DNA of 31,855 nt from a virus: positions 1 through 31,855 of IMG/VR virus record IMGVR_UViG_3300050117_000025; one strand, given 5' to 3'. Below are positions 1 through 7,439 of the stretch, in pieces (the first letter of the stretch is position 1; each line of letters starts with the position of its first letter). The position numbers and the translations under genes are program-made. The notes beneath the pieces are model-generated. The model ran no database searches. It saw only the letters and a program-made list of their open reading frames with translations, and was not told the origin of the DNA.

Positions 1-179
1 CCGCCGGCCGCCTTCTTTCCGGGACTGCGCCGCGCCTGCGATTCGGCCGCCGCAACAGCCTGTTTGTTCGCCGTCTTCTTCCCGAACTTCGCGGCGGTCT
101 TCGCGAAGGTCGGGCCGTGATGGAATTCCTCGATGTTCTTGCTGATGGTTTTCTGGCTGCTGCCCTTCTTCAGTGGCAT
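1..179 (-). CDS. small basic phage protein, C-terminus cut by window edge
   Basis: About 59 residues are visible, beginning MPLKKGSSQKTISKNIEEF and rich in Lys, Arg and Ala. The ATG at 179-177 follows AAAGGAG with a 5-nt spacer, a strong ribosome binding site that fixes the start. The opening MPLKKG.SQKTISKNI resembles a short, widespread phage protein whose members usually continue with a KQAVAIA-like stretch. Here FGKKTANKQAVAAAESQARR fills that place after an insertion. No biochemical role is known to me. The frame is still open at base 1, so the length and C-terminus cannot be judged. It is separated from the next upstream gene by about 215 bases that hold two structured elements. Confidence 0.75.
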   Translation of the reverse strand, partial: MPLKKGSSQKTISKNIEEFHHGPTFAKTAAKFGKKTANKQAVAAAESQARRSPGKKAAG

Positions 180-250
180 TTTGGCTCCTTTGCGGCGTTA
201 CAGCGTTATAGTGCAGTAACGCTGTGATGGGGTTCCACGTTTGAAGCGGC

Positions 251-278
251 GAGGGGGCGACCCGAAGGCCACCCCCTC
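251..278 (-). other. 12-bp hairpin with UUCG tetraloop
   Basis: Read on the minus strand, GAGGGGGUGGCC pairs with GGUCGCCCCCUC across a UUCG loop closed by C-G. All 12 positions pair, two of them as G-U. C(UUCG)G is one of the most stable RNA tetraloops. No U-run follows on either strand, so this is not a classic intrinsic terminator. It could stabilise the 3' end of the upstream mRNA, act as an RNase processing barrier, or work with the adjacent folded element at 284-368. Confidence 0.6.
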
Positions 279-283
279 ATGCT

Positions 284-368
284 GGGACGGGAATCTCGAA
301 CCCCTGCGGGATTCCCCAAAGACGGTCACTGCATCTGTCGGTGAGCGGCCCCAGGTTAGGCCCGTCCC
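284..368 (-). ncRNA. tRNA-like folded element, unproven
   Basis: On the minus strand GGGACGGG (368-361) pairs perfectly with CCCGTCCC (291-284), and the next base is A, as in an acceptor stem with a discriminator. Near the 3' side, GGGGTTCGAGATTCCC looks like a T-arm with a TTCGAGA loop. The overall span of 85-86 bases fits a tRNA with a long variable arm. Against this, position 8 is not T, the D-arm is poor, the anticodon stem has a mismatch, position 33 would not be U, the T-stem closes with G-U pairs, and no CCA is encoded. It could be a degenerate phage tRNA or simply a structured spacer. Confidence 0.22.
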
Positions 369-393
369 TCGGTGAAAACTTTGAAAGAACATT

Positions 394-783
394 TCACGGG
401 ATCCTGATGCTGAACGTGTTGGAATCTCCGGATTCGTACCCGTGGGCGTCCACAGCAACGGCGTACCACTCCACCAAACTGCCCGGCGGGCATGGGAACA
501 CGTCGACGTAGTACTGCGCGGTCGTCGAACCGATCAGGACGGCAATGCTGTTTGAGGGGGCTGCCACCGAACTGACGGCCCGGTACACGTTGAAGGAGGC
601 CACCGCATCGCCGGGCGAAGTCTCCTGCCAGTCCAGATTGGCTTTCCAGCTCAGAATCGGCGGCGTGAGGTGCGGAGCCGGGAGCGCCGGCGGAGGAAAC
701 CACCGGCGCTGCTCATGGCCCCGCACCTGACTGTGGGCGCAGGCCGTAAAGGCGAACAGAGCGGCAATGCGGAGGACTTTCAC
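394..783 (-). CDS. secreted FnIII-like small protein (possible lipoprotein)
   Basis: 129 residues from a GTG at 783, chosen because GGAG lies 6 nt upstream; an in-frame GTG four codons earlier (795) is the alternative. The N-terminus MKVLRIAALFAFTACAHSQ is a Sec signal sequence. FTAC could serve as a weak lipobox, or cleavage could follow AHS. The rest reads like one fibronectin type III-style beta-sandwich: a PPILSWKANLDW strand, then SFNVYRA, a YYVDVFPCPPGSLVEWYAVAVDA core and ESGDSNTFSI. Such domains in phages often bind surfaces. The gene sits at the end of the lysis-side genes. An outer-membrane or host-surface role is inferred only from the signal peptide. Confidence 0.75.
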   Translation of the reverse strand: MKVLRIAALFAFTACAHSQVRGHEQRRWFPPPALPAPHLTPPILSWKANLDWQETSPGDAVASFNVYRAVSSVAAPSNSIAVLIGSTTAQYYVDVFPCPPGSLVEWYAVAVDAHGYESGDSNTFSIRIP

Positions 784-801
784 TGCAAGCTCCACTCCTC
801 T

Positions 802-1002
802 TTAGCTCGCGGCTGCCGGCGCGGTTGCGGTTCCCAGCTGCTGCTGCGCCGTAGCCTCAATCCCGTTCCAGTTCACGTCCGCCTGGGCGAGAACTTGTTC
901 GATGGTGGCCGCGCCGGTCACGTTCGCTGCGATTTTCTGATAAAGGGTGATGCCCAGCGGGATGAGCTGAGCGAGAAGGTTCACGACTCCTGCTTCGTCC
1001 AT
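802..1002 (-). CDS. small hypothetical protein, mostly helical
   Basis: 66 residues, starting MDEAGVVNLLAQLIPLG. The ATG at 1002 has AAAGGAG five bases upstream. A longer frame to 1032 exists but lacks such a site. The protein begins with an amphipathic to hydrophobic helix (roughly residues 5-28), then a region with TIEQVLAQADVNWNGIEATAQQQLG and an Ala/Thr-rich end. I do not recognise the family. It lies between a membrane protein and a secreted protein, which would fit an accessory of lysis or the envelope, but nothing in the sequence proves this. Confidence 0.7.
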   Translation of the reverse strand: MDEAGVVNLLAQLIPLGITLYQKIAANVTGAATIEQVLAQADVNWNGIEATAQQQLGTATAPAAAS

Positions 1003-1043
1003 CGGTGCTCCTTTGTTTTGCCTTTTGTACAAAACTGAAACTT

Positions 1044-1802
1044 TTAATTGGTGGCAGCGGTCACCGCCGCGACCGGCGGCGTCCCTCCGAGCGTGACTTC
1101 GATGGAGGCAAGCACGGTGCGGACGCCCAGGACCGCGGCCGCGAATCCAGCTTTCGCCTGCGCCGACTTCAGCTCCAGCCCACCCTGCGCGTTGATCGCG
1201 TCGAGCTTGGTGATCGCCGTGTTAAGGCAGGTAAAAACTCCGTTCGTCTGGCTGGCGGAGCCAATGCACGCATCGACCGTGGTCCCGATCTGGCCGATCG
1301 CATCGAACTGCGTTTCGATGAACTGGTGTTCGGCGGCCGTGTCCAGGCTCTGCCCGTACAGCACGATTTCGGCTTGCTGCGCGGTCACGATGACGGTCGA
1401 GGCCTGCAGACTTGCCTGGGCCGCCTGCTGCTGCTGCGATCCGCTGCAGGAAAACGCGCAGAGCGGCAGAAGCGCGAAAGAAATCAACCCGGCGAGCAGC
1501 ACCGCTTTCACTAGCGGCCCCGAACTTTTGATCTGTCCTCCCGTCGTAGCCGTCGTTCCCAAAGTCGCGGCGGTTTGCGCTTGCGCTGCAGCCTGCACGA
1601 GCGTTGCGGCCGAGGGTGCATCGTTCTGCAGGTACCCGATCACGGCGCGGCCGATCGCGGTGGCCAGCGTGAGCGACGCCGTGACCCAGAGCCAGATGTG
1701 AGAGAGCTGCGGCGTGAGCATCGCTGCCGGAATTTGATAAGCGAGCACGGCGCCGAAAATTGCCAGCAACAGTGCGAGGAAACCTTCGATGGTCGATTTC
1801 AT
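1044..1802 (-). CDS. three-segment membrane protein beside the hydrolase, candidate holin/spanin-type
   Basis: 252 residues. Two hydrophobic segments at about 6-28 and 33-58 form a hairpin. A linker rich in Ala, Gln and Thr follows. A third segment at 98-118 runs straight into LCAFSCSGSQQQQ, with Cys at 115 and 119, like the end of a lipoprotein signal. The remaining 130 residues are soluble and helical. The gene starts 7 bases after the SleB-type hydrolase, and its GAGG site overlaps that gene's last codons, so the two are coupled. The arrangement looks like a two-helix holin-like module fused to a lipoprotein-like module. No holin family signature is visible, so lysis is an inference from topology and position. 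Confidence 0.7.
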   Translation of the reverse strand: MKSTIEGFLALLLAIFGAVLAYQIPAAMLTPQLSHIWLWVTASLTLATAIGRAVIGYLQNDAPSAATLVQAAAQAQTAATLGTTATTGGQIKSSGPLVKAVLLAGLISFALLPLCAFSCSGSQQQQAAQASLQASTVIVTAQQAEIVLYGQSLDTAAEHQFIETQFDAIGQIGTTVDACIGSASQTNGVFTCLNTAITKLDAINAQGGLELKSAQAKAGFAAAVLGVRTVLASIEVTLGGTPPVAAVTAATN

Positions 1803-1809
1803 TTTGGTT

Positions 1810-2265
1810 TTAAACCTCGGTGAGAAAGATGTGCTTTCCGAGCTTCACGGTCTGGTGAACCTTAGCGCGATTCCAGTCCTCCGGGAAGGGGATGCTGTCG
1901 GCATAGTACAACGTGGCGCCTCGTGTCGGATCCCTGTAAGCGCCGGAGAGGATCCCCCTGGCAACCTGGTGAGCCGTGATCCACGCTGCGTAATCGGCTC
2001 CGTTGCGCTTTGCCGGCCACGCGGTAAGCTCCGGATCGCCGGGCGCGGTGATGCTTGAGAACTGGAGCCGTTTGATGACCTCCTCGTAGATGGTCGTCGT
2101 GTCGCGCTGCCCGCGGTTGCGCAGCACGCACCCGACCGCGATGTAACCGATCGGACCAACCGTCGCCAGCTCGCCGCGGGCCTCACGCCACAGGCACAGC
2201 GCCAGCATGAACTGGTTGTCGACAACGTCGACGGTGTTCTCCGGAGTCATCTCGTTGATCGTCAT
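1810..2265 (-). CDS. SleB-type cell wall hydrolase, probable endolysin
   Basis: 151 residues, about one hydrolase domain with no signal peptide or binding domain. It carries the pattern of the SleB/Hydrolase_2 family: LALCLWREARGE near residues 21-32 with Glu28 as the likely catalytic acid, GYIAVGCVLRNR, FSSITAPGDPEL, the aromatic GATLYYA near 116-122, and a final KLGKHIFL. The family cleaves the glycan strands of peptidoglycan. The ATG at 2265 follows GAGGG with a 7-nt spacer. Lacking its own export signal, it would need a holin, and the next gene encodes a membrane protein. This is the best candidate for the phage's lysis enzyme. Confidence 0.88.
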   Translation of the reverse strand: MTINEMTPENTVDVVDNQFMLALCLWREARGELATVGPIGYIAVGCVLRNRGQRDTTTIYEEVIKRLQFSSITAPGDPELTAWPAKRNGADYAAWITAHQVARGILSGAYRDPTRGATLYYADSIPFPEDWNRAKVHQTVKLGKHIFLTEV

Positions 2266-2277
2266 TTGGCTGCCCTC

Positions 2278-2940
2278 TTAGAACCAGGTGTAAGTGAGGT
2301 GGTCCAGACTCACCGCGAACCCTGAACCGGTCGGCAGCAGGCTTTGCTGGAGCTGCATCGCCGCGATCACGGACCATCCATCCGCAATCACGTCCGCCGT
2401 CTGCAGCGCGGCGGGCACCACGTAGACAGTTCCGTTGATGGTCACGTACTGGTAGGCGCCGCCGGCGGCTGCCAGACTGTAGCCGATGGTGTGGTGATAC
2501 CTCGTCCCCGGCGTGAAGGTTCCAGTCTTGGCAAACGGCACCCAGATGCCTTTCTGGATCACGTAGAGCTGGCCGGCGACGTTCTGAATCGAGAAGTTGC
2601 GCCGGAGATTCTTCGCCGGAGTCGCGCAGGCCGTCACCAGCATCGTGTCCGTCTCGAAAGCGTTCGCGTTTGCCGGGGAGAAGAAGGCGGCGTCAAAGTA
2701 GGCGTCGAAGTCGAGCACCAGCTTTGAGGCGCTCGGATTGAGGACCGGGCGATTCCAGTAGGTCATCGCGGTCGGGAACGCGCCCGGAGCCGGCGCTGAC
2801 TGAATCGGTGAATAGAAAGCGTTGTTGGGGAGCAGGAAGGGGGCATAGGGAACCGTGGGCGGTTTGGGGCCAATGCTGCCGTCCCCGCCGCCGACGTGCG
2901 TCCCAAACGGAGAAGTCTGGAAATCGGAGTCTGTGAACAT
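2278..2940 (-). CDS. putative lectin-like (jelly-roll) phage protein
   Basis: 220 residues. Its start overlaps the stop of the acyl carrier protein gene (TAATG). The first 60 residues are rich in Pro, Gly and Phe and look unstructured. From about residue 70 the pattern of alternating strands (SKLVLDFDAYF, DTMLVTACAT, FSIQNVAGQLYVIQKGIW, TRYHHTIGYSL, YQYVTINGTVYVV and a final FAVSLDHLTYTWF) resembles LamG/concanavalin-like sandwiches, in which W.PF.K.G.F.PGTRYHHTIGY would be the ligand-side loop. A carbohydrate- or surface-binding role is plausible. I cannot name a family, and no catalytic motif stands out. Confidence 0.7.
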   Translation of the reverse strand: MFTDSDFQTSPFGTHVGGGDGSIGPKPPTVPYAPFLLPNNAFYSPIQSAPAPGAFPTAMTYWNRPVLNPSASKLVLDFDAYFDAAFFSPANANAFETDTMLVTACATPAKNLRRNFSIQNVAGQLYVIQKGIWVPFAKTGTFTPGTRYHHTIGYSLAAAGGAYQYVTINGTVYVVPAALQTADVIADGWSVIAAMQLQQSLLPTGSGFAVSLDHLTYTWF

Positions 2941-3185
2941 TATTGAGTCTTCGCTTTCTCCGCCGCGGCGGCGGTGTTAATGACGTCCTGGACGGTGCGC
3001 CAGCACTCGGCCGTGGTGTCTGGGATTTCGAGGCCCGTCTCCTCCAGCTCGATCTGGATTTCGACGATATCGAGCGAGTCGGCCTCGAGATCCTCGCGCA
3101 GGTCGGCGCTCGAGGTGATGGCGGCGGAGTCGGCGGGAAGCAGGACTCTTTCGAGGATTTCCCTTACTTTGAGTTCGATCGTCAT
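2940..3185 (-). CDS. acyl carrier protein
   Basis: 81 residues, the usual length for a free acyl carrier protein. The core LREDLEADSLDIVEIQIELE contains the phosphopantetheine attachment site: Ser37 in D-S-L-D at the start of helix II, followed by the acidic recognition helix and IPD. The final helix CWRTVQDVI matches the usual TV.D(V/I) motif. In bacteria a holo-ACP synthase loads this Ser, and the arm then carries acyl chains for fatty acid, lipid A or polyketide synthesis. No partner enzyme is present in the window. The gene is translationally coupled on both sides (ATGA with the coiled-coil gene, TAATG with the next). It could mimic host ACP or act as a binding partner. Confidence 0.88.
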   Translation of the reverse strand: MTIELKVREILERVLLPADSAAITSSADLREDLEADSLDIVEIQIELEETGLEIPDTTAECWRTVQDVINTAAAAEKAKTQ

Positions 3186-3460
3186 TTCACGAACACTCTG
3201 ACGAGGATGTCCGCGATGACCAGCAGAAGCACGGCCCCGGCCGCTTTGAGCAGGGTGCCGTTGATGGCCGATACCGATTCCTGGAGTTTCTGGATGAACT
3301 CCTTCTGCTCAAGGAACTTCCTGTCCGTTTCCTCACCTTCCTTCTCTATCAAAAACATTCGCGTCGTCACGCCAGGGCGCGCGCCGTCTCCGTCGTACAT
3401 GTCTTTCTTCAGTTTGCGAAGCATACGCTCCAGCTCAGTTGTAAATTCTGCCATGGCCAT
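3182..3460 (-). CDS. coiled-coil, C-terminally membrane-anchored small protein (XhlA-like topology)
   Basis: 92 residues if started at the ATG at 3460 (a second ATG lies two codons later). The frame runs on to a TTG at 3496 that overlaps the upstream stop, but none of these starts has a strong ribosome site. A charged N-terminal helix, a linker with GDGARPGVTTRMF, a coiled coil at about 40-66 (EETDRKFLEQKEFIQKLQE) and one hydrophobic helix at about 71-88 (AAGAVLLLVIADILVRV) end in FVK. This is the topology of XhlA-type lysis accessory proteins. Similarity is in shape only. Its place just upstream of ACP and near the hydrolase allows, but does not prove, a lysis role. Confidence 0.65.
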   Translation of the reverse strand: MAMAEFTTELERMLRKLKKDMYDGDGARPGVTTRMFLIEKEGEETDRKFLEQKEFIQKLQESVSAINGTLLKAAGAVLLLVIADILVRVFVK

Positions 3461-3492
3461 CCGGGACTTCGGGACCGATTCTACCCCGGAGA

Positions 3493-4548
3493 TCAATTCG
3501 CGTTGACCAGCGTCATGGTTCCGGTCATCGTCCCGCCCGGCGATCCACCGACGTAGGACACCAGCGTCATCCCGGTCACAGCGGGTAGTGTTCCGCCGCT
3601 GTTCGACCAGAAATATGCCCCGGTCACGGCGGTGACCAGCGCACTGGAATCGGAGTAGACCCCCTGCAGGGTCGCTGTTTTGTTGGAGCTGATGTTGCCG
3701 GGGTCCTGGAACGTCACATAGAACGTTAGCGCATTGGAGTATGTTGATGGGAAATAATCGGTTTTACATGTCCCGGCGGAACCCGTCACGGGATAAACGC
3801 AGAATGCCGGAGCTGAATTCCATGCCCCCCAGGATGTGACGCCACCGCTCAAAGCATTGAGCACTCCCGCGCCGTTGTATCCCGTCGTCACAGCGGAGGC
3901 ACAAGTCGGGTCCGTGCTGCAAAACTGCAACCCTATAAACCCCGGCGTCCCTGAAGTGAACGACGTGCTCGTAATCAGGATGATGAGCTCGTAGTTGTGT
4001 CCGGGCGAAAAGGTTAGGTTCGGCAGCGCTGCGGACGCGGCGTTGGCGAAGGACTTTGCAGCTATCGGCGGCTGGCTTGCGTTGCGGGCAAAGCTGCCGG
4101 GGAGCACTGCGGAAAACTGCAAATGATAGCCGCCAGCTGCGCTTCCGCCGCTGGTGACCACCTGCATATAACTCCAGCCTCCGGTGGTTGAAGATGCCGT
4201 ACAGGTCAGCACCAGGGGCGCGGACGGATTGGCGGCAAGCGTTCCCGTTGCGCAGCTGGTGTAACTCGGAGAGCCGGAGCCTGGTATCGGAGCCGTTTGC
4301 AGCGCAACGGTATAGGCCGACGTCACCGTATCCGGTACCAGTGTCACCGTCACCGACGTAGCTCCAGTGGGGACGGCGGTGTTTTTCCCATAGGTGCCGA
4401 TCCCGCTCAGGGTTGTCGCTGCCTTTTGCGGAAGCGAGTAGGTACAGGCATTCTGTGGCGTGCACCAGCTCGCCGGCGGCGCTTGCGCGGCGGCCGGCAG
4501 GAACGCGATCGCGGCACAGCAGAGCGCGCAGAGTAGTAGCTTTTTCAT
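3493..4548 (-). CDS. secreted fibre-like protein with Sec signal peptide
   Basis: 351 residues. MKKLLLCALCCAAIAFLPAA AQA is a textbook signal peptide with cleavage expected after AQA (residue 23). The ATG at 4548 follows GGAGG with a 9-nt spacer. The mature part is Ser/Thr/Gly-rich and beta-structured, with about nine Cys (WCTPQNACTY, SCATG, LTCTA, LQFCSTDPTCA, FCVY, TCKT) that could form disulfides after export. A region with FSPGHNYELIILITSTSF and a repeat-like TGTMTLVNAN end suggests jelly-roll or fibre folds. It follows the tailspike gene directly. A virion protein would not normally carry an export signal, so it may be displayed on or released from the host. Confidence 0.78.
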   Translation of the reverse strand: MKKLLLCALCCAAIAFLPAAAQAPPASWCTPQNACTYSLPQKAATTLSGIGTYGKNTAVPTGATSVTVTLVPDTVTSAYTVALQTAPIPGSGSPSYTSCATGTLAANPSAPLVLTCTASSTTGGWSYMQVVTSGGSAAGGYHLQFSAVLPGSFARNASQPPIAAKSFANAASAALPNLTFSPGHNYELIILITSTSFTSGTPGFIGLQFCSTDPTCASAVTTGYNGAGVLNALSGGVTSWGAWNSAPAFCVYPVTGSAGTCKTDYFPSTYSNALTFYVTFQDPGNISSNKTATLQGVYSDSSALVTAVTGAYFWSNSGGTLPAVTGMTLVSYVGGSPGGTMTGTMTLVNAN

Positions 4549-4563
4549 GGTTTATAGCCTCCC

Positions 4564-6510
4564 CTAGTTAGCATTGTTGTTTCCGCAGAAGTAACTGCCG
4601 CTGAAGGTGCTCGTCGGAGTTGTAACAAGATTCACGGTCAGACCGGCAGCGGAGAATGTACTGACCCACGGCACTCCGACCGAAATCACGCTCGCGCTCC
4701 ACGAGATCGTACAGCTGTCCGGAGCGATCGTCATTGGCGTCGCGAAGGACACAGCCGTGCTGCTCGCGGGGTTGGTGATCGTCCACGTCCCGGCGCGGAT
4801 CGGAACCTGCGCCGGCGCGCTCTGGGGGTACCCATAGCAGTTCCAGTTCGTGCCGTTGCTCACCGCGATCGCGTGGGTTGATCCGCCGGCGGCGCACACC
4901 TGGCCCTGCGCCGAGGCAGTCGTTGCGTCGGTGACGACGTACAATCCCCCCGCATTCGCGGACGCCGATGGCAGGCTGCCGACCGGTAACTGCCCCGGGA
5001 GAATCATACCCTCCACCCCGGAATTCGCTAAATCGAGCCATGCGGCGGGGGGAAAGCCTGATCCGCGTGGGCCTCCGATTCCCACCAGATTTGTGGTGAT
5101 GCAGGAAGGGCCCGCGCCGCAGAGAGTTGTAGTGATGGGCTGGGAAGTAATTCCAGCCAGCATGTTCGCCGGGGTGATTGGCTCCCCGGTCATGATCCTC
5201 GATCCGCTCGCCCATCCCAGGGTTCCCATGACAGGAGTTGGGCTCTGGGGGGCGAAACCGAGTGAGAGATCGGAATCAATGACGTTGCCGCTGTAGTTGA
5301 ATAAACCTGCCTCACCGGCGTCATCGGCTTTGACGATGAGGTTCGAAATTTCACCAACGGACCCCTTCACGCCACCAATCAGGTAGCCATCCTGGGCAGT
5401 GGTGAGGATCCCGGTAATGATTCCACCGGAGATCTGAGCGTTCGCGTTGAGCCACAGCGCCGAAACCGTGTTGCTGGGATAAGTGTTGGGGCCGTGATAT
5501 TCGGTGCGGATCCCGAGGAGTGAAACTGCGGTTTCAAGCACCCCGGAGAAAACGACGACCCCGGAGGATCCAGACGCAAACGTTCCATCTGAAGTGAAGT
5601 AGTTCTGAGCGACCGCGTTGTAGTCTGAGGCGCCGGTCAGCTGCGCGGCGGGGTAGCCTCCGTACGTGGTCCACTGGTTATTACCCCCGAAGCTGAAATG
5701 CGTCATGCCGCCTGTGCCGTTGCAGCTGCCGTCGCTGTTGTCCAGCGTGTAGTAGCTCGACGTGACGACTCCGTGCGCTGTCCCTGTGTAATCTCCGGCG
5801 ATGATGCTGGTGTTGCCCGAGTAAACCTGGACGTCGTTGTTCCAGTCCAGGTCAGTCCCGCAATACATGACGCCGAAAGCGCCGCCGGGAGCCAGGGACG
5901 ACTGCATGTCGACGAAGATGTGATTGAGGAAGTTAGTCGGGGCCCCGCCCCCCGCGCCTCCTTCGGCGCTCACAAATCCGATGGTGGAGTGGTCCGTGGT
6001 TACGTACTCATCGCTGACCGCGATCTCTTCGAGGCCATTGAGGTAGGCGGAGCCGTCGTCGACGGCGATTCCCGCAGAGGTGAGATCCGGAACGAGGGTG
6101 GTGTCCCATTGGCTGTGTCCGCGCAGGATCACGCTGCTGACAAAGCTGGGGCAGAGGGCATTGTGGTTTGCTTCGGTCCCGCACATCCACAGCCCGGTTT
6201 TGAAGATATAGTTTCCAGGCGGCACGTCGATGTTGGTGTGGTGCGTGTTGGAATAGTAGATGCAGCTCTGAATGGCGGTGTAGTCGTCCGTCGAGTTATC
6301 CCCTTTGGCCCCGCAGTGGCTGCCGTAGGAATCGGTAAACACAGCTTTCAAGCTGAGGGCGCCCCCGGGAATGTACCCGTAGATGCCGGTGTTGGCATCC
6401 GGGCCCACCGTCCCACCCTCTTTCGTGAGGTAGGCCGGCGTCGCGGCGAGAAGCCCCAGGCAGAGGATTCCCAGCCAAAAATTCAGGAGCTTTTTCGTAT
6501 CGCTTCGCAT
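4564..6510 (-). CDS. tailspike-like protein with pectate-lyase-type beta-helix start and N-terminal hydrophobic segment
   Basis: 648 residues from the ATG at 6510, which has GAGGGG and a 7-nt spacer; the frame extends to 6546 but overlaps the previous gene. Residues 9-25 (LNFWLGILCLGLLAATP) form a signal-like segment. From about 50 the sequence KAVFTDSYGSHCGAKGDNSTDDYTAIQSCI is the entry of the pectate-lyase/tailspike right-handed beta-helix family, followed by IDVPPGNYIF and many Gly/Asn/Val-rich turns. The C-terminal part has LPSASANAGGLYVVTDAT and TNWNCYG, seen in many fibres. Such proteins bind or degrade surface polysaccharide. No catalytic residues can be assigned by eye. The signal-like N-terminus is unusual for a tailspike. 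Confidence 0.8.
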   Translation of the reverse strand: MRSDTKKLLNFWLGILCLGLLAATPAYLTKEGGTVGPDANTGIYGYIPGGALSLKAVFTDSYGSHCGAKGDNSTDDYTAIQSCIYYSNTHHTNIDVPPGNYIFKTGLWMCGTEANHNALCPSFVSSVILRGHSQWDTTLVPDLTSAGIAVDDGSAYLNGLEEIAVSDEYVTTDHSTIGFVSAEGGAGGGAPTNFLNHIFVDMQSSLAPGGAFGVMYCGTDLDWNNDVQVYSGNTSIIAGDYTGTAHGVVTSSYYTLDNSDGSCNGTGGMTHFSFGGNNQWTTYGGYPAAQLTGASDYNAVAQNYFTSDGTFASGSSGVVVFSGVLETAVSLLGIRTEYHGPNTYPSNTVSALWLNANAQISGGIITGILTTAQDGYLIGGVKGSVGEISNLIVKADDAGEAGLFNYSGNVIDSDLSLGFAPQSPTPVMGTLGWASGSRIMTGEPITPANMLAGITSQPITTTLCGAGPSCITTNLVGIGGPRGSGFPPAAWLDLANSGVEGMILPGQLPVGSLPSASANAGGLYVVTDATTASAQGQVCAAGGSTHAIAVSNGTNWNCYGYPQSAPAQVPIRAGTWTITNPASSTAVSFATPMTIAPDSCTISWSASVISVGVPWVSTFSAAGLTVNLVTTPTSTFSGSYFCGNNNAN

Positions 6511-6521
6511 TTCCGTTCCCC

Positions 6522-7439
6522 TCAGTTGGTGGACTTCACTCGCCACACGCTGCCGTCGCTGCGCAGCGTCACAGCGCCGCCGTTGGTGCCGATCACGTAA
6601 CTGCCCCCGTTGTTGACGCTGCCCGAGAGCGTGATGTTGTTGGTCGCTGCGCTGTATGAGATGTCGATAAAGCTCAGCTCATAGCTGATGCCGGCCGATG
6701 CCGCACTTGGCAATGTGATCGCGCCGGCCGCGCTGAAGTTGCAGAAAAGCGTGTTGTCGGCCGTCACCCCCGAGACAACGATCGCGCTGGGCGCGGTGAT
6801 CGTTCGCGAGCCGGACCCCAGCTGCTGGAAAAGAAGGACTGCAACGGGAGCATTGACCGGCGCAACCGCGAAGGTGACGGTCCAGGTGTTGGTTCCCGTG
6901 TACGCGATCGAGTAGTCGCCGTTCTGCGCGCTCTGATAAATGCCGCCGGCGTACACAGCTACCAGAGGCGTGGGCGATGGTGGCGCGGTGAAGGTGAAAG
7001 CCGCGTTGGCGCCGTCGACAGTGCCGGCGGCGAGCTGCGCGGTCGGAGCCCCGGAGAAAAATCCGGTGATGCCGGTGATGGACTGGCCCGGTTGAATGAT
7101 CGGCGTCAGACTGCTGAGGTCGACGGTGCCGCTGCCGGTGAGCTGGTAAAGTCCGGCCTGGACGATGTTCCGCTGGTCATCGAGGAGCGCAATCTCGTAG
7201 AACGTCCCGCCCGGACTGATGACATCGTTTCCCCAGAGCAGTGTCGAAATGCTGCCGTTGGTGGAATCGAGATAAAGAGGACCTACCTTGTCGAGATTGC
7301 AGACCCCTGGAACGGTGGGAAGAAGGTAGCCGAAGCCGCACAGCGTGATCCGCATCTGGCTCGGATTCGCCGCGGAACCCACGAGTCCGCCGGTCACGCT
7401 TTCGAGTGTCGCTGTGAGTGTGATCGCCGGAGTCGTCAT
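6522..7439 (-). CDS. putative tail fibre protein
   Basis: 305 residues, beginning MTTPAITLTATLESVTGGLVGS. The start overlaps the previous stop (ATGA). The N-terminal part (VGPLYLDSTNGSISTLLWGNDVISPGGTFYEIALLDD and LYQLTGSGTVDLSSL) is a pattern I associate with short fibre proteins that sit on the virion. The middle contains a PPSPTPLVAVYAGGIYQS...YSI segment, like repeat modules of fibres. The C-terminal third (NGGSYVIGTNGGAVTLRSDGSVWRV) is a beta-strand run typical of trimeric tips. It precedes the tailspike-like gene, as expected for an anchor or fibre. No signal peptide is present, unlike the next two genes. Confidence 0.72.
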   Translation of the reverse strand: MTTPAITLTATLESVTGGLVGSAANPSQMRITLCGFGYLLPTVPGVCNLDKVGPLYLDSTNGSISTLLWGNDVISPGGTFYEIALLDDQRNIVQAGLYQLTGSGTVDLSSLTPIIQPGQSITGITGFFSGAPTAQLAAGTVDGANAAFTFTAPPSPTPLVAVYAGGIYQSAQNGDYSIAYTGTNTWTVTFAVAPVNAPVAVLLFQQLGSGSRTITAPSAIVVSGVTADNTLFCNFSAAGAITLPSAASAGISYELSFIDISYSAATNNITLSGSVNNGGSYVIGTNGGAVTLRSDGSVWRVKSTN

